IMG/VR virus record: IMGVR_UViG_3300031963_000729
Coordinates: 1-28,362 of that record
DNA from: a virus
DNA: 28,362 nt
Strand: one strand, 5' to 3'
Both the position numbers and the translations under genes were made by a program. Shown here one piece after another: positions 21,722 through 26,739 of the stretch. The notes under the pieces were generated by a model. It was not told the DNA's origin and searched no databases. It saw only the letters and a program-made list of their open reading frames with translations. The stretch's first letter is position 1. Every line of letters starts with the position of its first letter.

Positions 21722-23769
21722 CTAACCTAACAACAATATTCCCTAACGGCTTTGCCGCAGCCACAGAATCGCAAGACCTGATTAACCCTGAAGAGGGGTT
21801 CAGAAAGCATTGCGAGGCATCTGGCTTGCTGATCAAAGAGATCATCGCAGATGGTGAGATTCACAGGGTGGCTCATGTCTCATCCAAGAAGGGTGCATTG
21901 GATGGTTGGTACATCTTGCACTCCAGTGGCAAAGTGCCTGTGGGCATTGCAGGGTGCTGGAAAGAGCCAGTGTTTGAGAGTAAATGGATAGCAGACACTG
22001 GCAAGGCCATGTCGTTCACTGAGCGCTTTGAGCATGACAAGTGGTTGGCAGAGGTCAAAGCCAAGAAGGATGCTGACAGGTTGGCGAGTCAGGCGGTGGC
22101 GGCAGAGAGGGCAGAGGATGAGGTTGGGACGTATGCAGATGCTAGTGATGATCATCCCTACCTTGTGAGGAAGCACGTTGGGGCGCATGGGATCAAGATT
22201 GATCGTGCAGGCAGGTTGGTTGTGCCAGTGATTAACCAAGCAGGGGAAATCCTGAGTTATCAGACCATTGATGCAGATGGCAACAAGCGGTTCTTGAAGG
22301 GTGGCAAGATTGAGGGTGGGTTTTATGAACTCAGGGGCAATCGCAAGATTGTGTTCGTTGGTGAAGGGTTTGCCACTTGCGCTTCGATCCATGAGGCTAC
22401 TGGCTACACAGTTCTTGTGGCGTTTGACTGTGGGAACTTAGCCAAGGTAGCCAAGAGCGCCAAGGAGATGTTCTTGGGGTCTAAGATCATCATTGGTGCA
22501 GATAATGATCAGTTCACAGAGGGCAACCCTGGTGTTACGAAGGGTCGTGCGGCGGCGGCATTGGTGTTTGGGGAGATCGTTTACCCATCATTTGGGGAGT
22601 CTGACATGGTGGACAACAAACCAACAGACTTCAATGACCTGCACTGCCTGCAAGGTCTGGATGCGGTCAAAGAACAGATCGAGCGCGTAGCTGGCCCAAT
22701 GCGTGACAAACTGGCGTTTGAGTTCTCTCGGGCAGACAGTCTGCAACTGAGCCAGATCAACTGGATTGTGGATGACTACATTGAGAGTGATAGCTTGGCG
22801 CAGGTGTTTGGTGACCCAGGCGGTGGTAAATCGTTTGTCTCCATCGACATAGCCTGTTGTGTGGCAACTGGCAAGCCTTGGCATGGGCATGATGTCAAGC
22901 AAGGCAGTGTGTTTTACATCGCAGGCGAAGGACATAACGGGTTAGCGAGAAGGTTTAAGGCATGGCAGTTGGGCAATGGGCAGACTCTTGATGGTGCGCC
23001 TCTGTACAAGAGCCATAGGGCAGCGCAGTTGTACGATGCAACAGAGGCGGCTGTTGTGGCTGAGAGCATCAAGGAGCTGTCAGCGCAAGCAGGGACAACT
23101 CCAAGTTTGATCATCATTGATACTCTAGCCAGAAACCACGGCGGTGATGAGAACTCAACTCAAGACATGAATGCGTTCATTCAGCACTTGGATGTCTATT
23201 TGCGCCAACCTTGGAAATGTTGTGTCTTGGTGGTTCACCACTCCGGCGTGGCTGATAAGGATCGCAGTCGGGGATCAACGGCATTGAAGGGCGCACTGGA
23301 TGCGGAATACAGATGCCAGTTGGACAGTGGAACTAAAACCATAGCCTTTGAATCCAAAAAGATGAAGGATGCAGAGATGCCTGCACCTAAGAACTTTCAG
23401 ATCACTCAGGTTGATTTGCCCATCCAAGACAAGAATGGAGCGCCAGTTCGGGGTGCGTATTTGACGGCAGTAGACATCTCGGGCCTGATGGGTAATATCC
23501 AAAAGCGGGTAGTTCTGTCAGGCAACCAGCGCATTGCCCTGAACTGTTTGGTTGCCATTGAGGTCAAGAGAGCCAGTGATGGGATTGAGGGTTTTGCGGC
23601 AATGGTGGACTATGATGAGTGGCGAGATAGCGCCAAAGGGCATGGTTTGAATGCCAGAAGGTTCAAGGAATGTTTGGAAGCACTGACTAAGAAATCAATG
23701 GTTTTGGAGAACTCTGGGATGTACCGAACTGTACCGAAATGTACCGAAGTCGGTACAGAACGTACATAG
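21718..23769 (+). CDS. Toprim primase - RepA-like helicase fusion
   Basis: The product has 683 residues. An N-terminal domain (GWYILHSSGKVPVGIAG around 63-80) precedes a Toprim domain (VFVGEGFATCASI near 211; IIIGADND near 257). The second half is a RecA/RepA-like hexameric helicase: Walker A GDPGGGKSF (about 365), Walker B LIIIDTLAR (about 463) and VLVVHHSG (about 505). No zinc finger is visible at the N terminus. It should unwind and prime the phage DNA, with a host polymerase, since none is seen here. The last 16 codons (from MYRTVPKC) are encoded by the iteron array, and the gene ends in TAG inside it. Confidence 0.88.
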   Translation: MTNLTTIFPNGFAAATESQDLINPEEGFRKHCEASGLLIKEIIADGEIHRVAHVSSKKGALDGWYILHSSGKVPVGIAGCWKEPVFESKWIADTGKAMSFTERFEHDKWLAEVKAKKDADRLASQAVAAERAEDEVGTYADASDDHPYLVRKHVGAHGIKIDRAGRLVVPVINQAGEILSYQTIDADGNKRFLKGGKIEGGFYELRGNRKIVFVGEGFATCASIHEATGYTVLVAFDCGNLAKVAKSAKEMFLGSKIIIGADNDQFTEGNPGVTKGRAAAALVFGEIVYPSFGESDMVDNKPTDFNDLHCLQGLDAVKEQIERVAGPMRDKLAFEFSRADSLQLSQINWIVDDYIESDSLAQVFGDPGGGKSFVSIDIACCVATGKPWHGHDVKQGSVFYIAGEGHNGLARRFKAWQLGNGQTLDGAPLYKSHRAAQLYDATEAAVVAESIKELSAQAGTTPSLIIIDTLARNHGGDENSTQDMNAFIQHLDVYLRQPWKCCVLVVHHSGVADKDRSRGSTALKGALDAEYRCQLDSGTKTIAFESKKMKDAEMPAPKNFQITQVDLPIQDKNGAPVRGAYLTAVDISGLMGNIQKRVVLSGNQRIALNCLVAIEVKRASDGIEGFAAMVDYDEWRDSAKGHGLNARRFKECLEALTKKSMVLENSGMYRTVPKCTEVGTERT

Positions 23770-23907
23770 GCTTGATGTACCGAAGCGTGTACCGAAATGT
23801 ACCGAAACGTACCGAAATGTACCGAGGCAAACCCCCTCTGGTGTACCGAAACGTACCGAACGTGTCTATAGACACGTTCAGGTTCGGTACAAAAAGGGTT
23901 TCGGTAC
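23721..23907. repeat. Iteron array (GTACCGAA), candidate replication origin
   Basis: Nine perfect direct copies of GTACCGAA start at 23721, 23731, 23741, 23777, 23789, 23799, 23809, 23843 and 23853. One variant (GTACCGAG) is at 23819 and two perfect inverted copies (TTCGGTAC) are at 23883 and 23900. Inside the runs the period is 10 bp, about one helix turn, so bound proteins would line up on one face. The array starts in the end of the primase-helicase gene and fills the 184-base gap before RusA. Placement beside the replicative helicase resembles lambda, where the origin lies within gene O. Confidence 0.8.
23858..23879. other. 22-bp perfect palindrome inside the iteron array
   Basis: The half GAACGTGTCTA (23858-23868) is followed by its exact complement TAGACACGTTC (23869-23879). 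It overlaps the last direct iteron, and an inverted iteron (TTCGGTAC at 23883) follows, so the whole makes a larger imperfect dyad over 23853-23890. It could form a cruciform or bind a dimer. It lacks a T tract and is not a terminator in form. Confidence 0.75.
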
Positions 23908-23953
23908 AGTCCGGCGGATTTTGGGGTGGTTTTGAAGGATTGGAGTGGACTGC

Positions 23954-24301
23954 ATGATTGAGGTCAGAATGAACATGAAAATTGTCAGTGTGGCGAACAT
24001 GAGACTGCATTGGGCGGTTAAGGCCAAGCTGGTCAGGGATCATAGAACGAGGACTCGGATGAGCTTGGCTGCTGCGGCGCAATCTTCTGGTTTGGAGATG
24101 CTTCCGGTTACTGTGGTTTTGACCAGAGTCGCGCCAAGGCGATTGGATGGGGATAATTTGCAGTCTGGGTTTAAGGCGGTCAGGGATGGTGTCGCTGATT
24201 GGCTTGGCGTGGATGATGGTAATGGCTTGATTGATTGGCAGTATGTTCAGAGGTCAGGCAGGCCAGGCGAGTATGCCGTTGAGATTGAGGTGATAAGATG
24301 A
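23954..24301 (+). CDS. RusA-like Holliday junction resolvase
   Basis: ATG at 23954 has GGAG eight bases upstream; the product has 115 residues. The acidic core is RRLDGDNLQSGFKAVRDGVA (D65, D67, N68, K74, D78), then WLGVDDGNG (D87, D88). This matches the RusA plan in which Asp-x-Asp-Asn and a later Asp bind metal, although the spacing from DxDN to the lysine is longer than in E. coli RusA; that variant is common in phages. It would resolve recombination intermediates before packaging. It ends in an ATGA overlap with a tiny gene. Confidence 0.8.
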   Translation: MIEVRMNMKIVSVANMRLHWAVKAKLVRDHRTRTRMSLAAAAQSSGLEMLPVTVVLTRVAPRRLDGDNLQSGFKAVRDGVADWLGVDDGNGLIDWQYVQRSGRPGEYAVEIEVIR

Positions 24302-24393
24302 GTGTGCGCGCAGTTGCCATTGATTGTTGCGCCTTCGGGGAAAGCGCCTTGCGGCGTGAGTACCCATTTTTTTGGGGGTTGTTTTATGGCTAA
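24298..24393 (+). CDS. Possible 31-residue mini-protein coupled to RusA
   Basis: The ATG at 24298 overlaps the RusA stop (ATGA), and the stop overlaps the next gene's start (ATGGCTAA). The product is MSVRAVAIDCCAFGESALRR followed by EYPFFWGLFYG. It is basic at first, then aromatic. No motif is recognised. The evidence is the double overlap, the same arrangement used by other small genes here; a chance reading frame cannot be excluded. Confidence 0.4.
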   Translation: MSVRAVAIDCCAFGESALRREYPFFWGLFYG

Positions 24394-24607
24394 CGCTAAT
24401 GGCAGGCCGCCAAGCATAAATTCTAGATACTTCTATCGTGAGCTAACGATGCCAGACAAAATGATCTTGGCCTGCGCTGGCTCTGGCAATATTACGATTG
24501 GGTTTCGTAATGTCATTGATGCTTACCAAGTTCTTTGGAACGCAGGATATCGCCCTGAGATGGATTTAATCGATTTTCTAGGGCAGTACAAGGGTGAAGG
24601 GCAATAA
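24386..24607 (+). CDS. Small soluble protein, end of rightward early operon (73 aa)
   Basis: The ATG at 24386 (GGGGGTTG upstream) gives MANANGRPPSINSRYFYREL, then KMILACAGSGNITIGFRNVI and DAYQVLWNAGYRPEMDLIDF. An in-frame GTG at 24302 would extend it, but the extension has no good ribosome site. It is a small alpha/beta-looking protein without membrane or metal motif. The segment around residues 33-60 could hold a helix pair; the function is unknown. Confidence 0.6.
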   Translation: MANANGRPPSINSRYFYRELTMPDKMILACAGSGNITIGFRNVIDAYQVLWNAGYRPEMDLIDFLGQYKGEGQ

Positions 24608-24683
24608 TGCCGTATGGATCGTTTTGATGCGTTCTAGGCATGGTTTGCTTGGTATGCGTTGATGCTTTGCGAAGAACTTTTTG

Positions 24684-24706
24684 AGTTATAACAAAATGTT
24701 ATAACT
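24684..24706. repeat. 23-bp perfect inverted repeat
   Basis: AGTTATAAC and GTTATAACT are separated by AAAAT. Each arm contains GTTATAAC, itself a palindrome, so the site is also a direct repeat of an 8-bp element. It lies in the gene-free stretch downstream of the rightward early operon and about 80 bases before the DnaA-like boxes. It looks like a protein-binding site rather than a terminator, because stems are AT-rich and no T run follows. Confidence 0.65.
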
Positions 24707-24754
24707 GGTGGTCAGGTATGCGTGGAATGCACCCACCGCCTCTTTCCCTTTTTT
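24707..24754 (+). terminator. Possible weak terminator after early rightward operon
   Basis: GGTGG (24707-24711) can pair with CCACC (24733-24737), and a pyrimidine tract with six T (24749-24754) follows. The loop is long and the T run is 11 bases away, so this is a weak candidate only. Confidence 0.2.
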
Positions 24755-24787
24755 CTCCCGCCCCGATTCAAATCGATCCGAACCCAG

Positions 24788-24876
24788 TTATCCACAATGG
24801 TCTTGTTCAACTTGTCCACAGTTTGCGGTGGATAACTTGGCAAGTAAAAACAAAGTATTCAAATATCTGTGCATAA
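24788..24876. other. Cluster of four DnaA-box-like sites with AT-rich segment
   Basis: TTATCCACA at 24788-24796 is a perfect DnaA box. TTGTCCACA (24812-24820) differs at one base. On the other strand TTATCCACC (24835-24827) differs at one base and TTATGCACA (24876-24868) fits TTATNCACA. Between the third and fourth lies an AT-rich stretch (24841-24866) that could melt. Four such sites within 89 bases, two in each orientation, in a region without genes suggest a DnaA-dependent origin or a DnaA-regulated promoter. Confidence 0.65.
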
Positions 24877-24923
24877 CTATGCGTCAACTTAACATAATGG
24901 CCATTGTATAAAGTAGAATCGGG

Positions 24924-24966
24924 AAAACCCTTGGTTTTGGGCGCGTTTGCATGGGGGGGGAGGGGG
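24924..24966 (+). promoter_or_regulatory. Hairpin and G tract in front of the packaging operon
   Basis: AAAACC (24924-24929) and GGTTTT (24933-24938) form a six-bp hairpin with a three-base loop. A run of eight G, one A and five G follows (24953-24966). TATAAA (24907) and TAGAAT (24914) just upstream could serve as -10 boxes of a late promoter, but no good -35 is seen. The position directly before terminase small fits a pac/cos or late promoter region. The 95 bases from here to the terminase start show nothing else. Confidence 0.35.
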
Positions 24967-25060
24967 TCGGCCTCGCCGTGATAATTGTAGGTACACCCCA
25001 CCCACCGAAAAAGCAAAATGGACTAGAATCCATCAAACCCATCTTCCCGAAAGGAAAAAA

Positions 25061-25486
25061 GTGGAATTCACCCCTGCAACCGAAGAAACGCAACAAACGC
25101 AACAAACCCCTACACCCCCTGCAAAGAAGAAGGGCGGCAGACCCAAGGGTTCGGTCAAGATGACCATTCAGCGCTATGCAAACAACCCACCCAAGGTTTT
25201 GCCTAAGACTGACCACCAGCGCCTCAAAGAACTCAAGGAGTTAATGATCCGGTCTGGTGGCAAGGATGTGGCGCAGAAGGTGATTGAGATTGCGCTCAAC
25301 GATGACCACCCAGGCCAGATGGCAGCGCTCAAGATGTGCATTGACCGCACACTGCCAATCAGTATGTTCGAGAAAGACAAAGGCCAACGAAGCGCCGTAA
25401 CCATCAACATCACTGGCTTGGGTCAAGAGCCACTGGTAGTAGACACTAACCCTGATGCAGAAGACGTAGAGGCAAAGTATGGCTGA
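25061..25486 (+). CDS. terS: Terminase small subunit-like protein
   Basis: The GTG at 25061 is chosen because AAGGA lies five bases upstream; an in-frame TTG at 24947 would read through the G tract as a run of glycines. The product has 141 residues. A Thr/Gln/Pro- and Lys-rich start (KKKGGRPKGSVK) is probably DNA-contacting. A helical core follows (RLKELKELMIRSGGKDVAQK, then GQMAALKMCIDRTLPISMFE), then a strand-rich tail with VTINITG. This is the usual form of the small gene before TerL in such phages; it should recognise the packaging start. It overlaps terL by eight bases. Confidence 0.68.
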   Translation: MEFTPATEETQQTQQTPTPPAKKKGGRPKGSVKMTIQRYANNPPKVLPKTDHQRLKELKELMIRSGGKDVAQKVIEIALNDDHPGQMAALKMCIDRTLPISMFEKDKGQRSAVTINITGLGQEPLVVDTNPDAEDVEAKYG

Positions 25487-26738
25487 TCTTAATTTCCAAC
25501 TATTACCTTGGCAGCAGATTGTTTTCAAAGACCCCGCCCGATTCAAAGTGGTTGCCGCAGGTCGTAGGTGTGGAAAGTCTCGATTAGCCGCCACAACCTT
25601 GTTAATTGAGGGATTGCGTTGCCCTCCTGGTTCGGCAGTCTTGTATGTCTCCCCAACAATGGGGCAGTCCCGTCAAATTGTCTGGGACTTATTACTAGAC
25701 CTTGGCAGAGAGGTGATTCAGAGCAGTCATGTAAACAACCTAGACATTACCCTGATAAACGGAGCAAGAATCTACGTCCGTGGTGCTGATAGACCCGATA
25801 CCCTTCGTGGTGTCAGTCTGACCTATGCCGTACTGGACGAGGTTGCCGACATTAAACCCGAGGCATGGGAACAGGTCATTCGAGCCAGTTTGTCTGATAA
25901 ACGGGGGAGAGCATTGTTTATCGGCACTCCAAAAGGACGCAACTGGTTCTACGATACCTTTAAGTTGGGTGAGAGTGAGGATGATCCTGATTGGAAGTCG
26001 TGGCACTTCACGACTGCTGATAACCCTTTGATTGACTCAAAAGAGATAGAAAGTGCTAAGAAAACCCTGAGTACCTTTGCTTTCAAACAGGAATACATGG
26101 CGAGTTTTACCAACGCTGGCTCGGACATCTTCAAGGAAGAGTGGATCAAATACGGGGTCAAACCTGAACATGGAAGCTATTACATTGCTGTTGACCTTGC
26201 GGGATTCGAGGAAGTTGCCAAACAAGCAGCCAATGCTAAGAAGCGTCTGGACGAGTCTGCTATCTCAATCGTTAAGGTCACAGACGATGGGAAGTGGTTT
26301 GTTGAGAAGATTGAACATGGAAGATGGGATATCCGAGAAACTGCCTCCAAGATACTGATAGCTATTCGGGACTACCGACCCCTTAGTGTAGGGATAGAGA
26401 GGGGGGCGCTAAAGAATGCTGTTTTGCCCTATCTAAGCGACTTAATGCGAAAGAACAACACCTATGCCCACATCATAGATTTGACCCACGGGAATAGAAA
26501 AAAAGCAGACAGAATCATCTGGGCTTTACAAGGTAGGTTCGAGCATGGCAGAATTGTGTTAAATTCGGAAGAAGATTGGGATGAGTTCGTAGACCAGTTA
26601 ATCCTGTTCCCTGCACAAGGGGTACACGATGACTTGCCTGACTCCCTTAGTTACATTGACCAACTTGCTGTCACTTCGTATATGGAAGAAGATGACTCCG
26701 AGGAGTGGCAACCAGTAGATATTATTAGTGGGGTATAA
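25479..26738 (+). CDS. terL: Terminase large subunit
   Basis: The product has 419 residues. The packaging ATPase has Walker A AGRRCGKS (27-34), Walker B AVLDE (D120, E121) and the coupling motif GTPKG (149-153). The RNase H-like nuclease has D239 (IAVDLAG), E307 (VGIERGA) and the late acidic cluster HDDLPDS (D384, D385, D388). All key residues are present, so both translocation and cutting should work. It is a little shorter than many TerL proteins. It starts eight bases inside terS, and the portal ATG follows one base after its stop. Confidence 0.93.
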   Translation: MADLNFQLLPWQQIVFKDPARFKVVAAGRRCGKSRLAATTLLIEGLRCPPGSAVLYVSPTMGQSRQIVWDLLLDLGREVIQSSHVNNLDITLINGARIYVRGADRPDTLRGVSLTYAVLDEVADIKPEAWEQVIRASLSDKRGRALFIGTPKGRNWFYDTFKLGESEDDPDWKSWHFTTADNPLIDSKEIESAKKTLSTFAFKQEYMASFTNAGSDIFKEEWIKYGVKPEHGSYYIAVDLAGFEEVAKQAANAKKRLDESAISIVKVTDDGKWFVEKIEHGRWDIRETASKILIAIRDYRPLSVGIERGALKNAVLPYLSDLMRKNNTYAHIIDLTHGNRKKADRIIWALQGRFEHGRIVLNSEEDWDEFVDQLILFPAQGVHDDLPDSLSYIDQLAVTSYMEEDDSEEWQPVDIISGV

Positions 26739-26739
26739 G

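Noticed and set aside
21880-22392. 170-codon minus-strand frame inside the primase-helicase gene
   Set aside because: The opposite strand has the clear Toprim gene; the antisense product has no recognisable fold.
23721-23860. CRISPR array
   Set aside because: Repeats are 8-10 bp and directly adjacent, without 30-40 bp unique spacers, and no cas operon is present. The Cas4-like nuclease belongs to the recombination cassette.
23687-24082. Open frames on both strands across the iteron array (minus 23687-24082; plus 23739-23957)
   Set aside because: The products are runs of repeat-derived YRNVPK or RYISVRFGTF peptides. They overlap real genes at both ends and have no ribosome sites. A repeat of 10 bp without stops gives open frames by chance.
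24608-25060. tRNA or other known structured RNA in the gene-free stretch
   Set aside because: No cloverleaf or CCA end could be traced by eye; the inverted repeats are AT-rich and look like protein sites.
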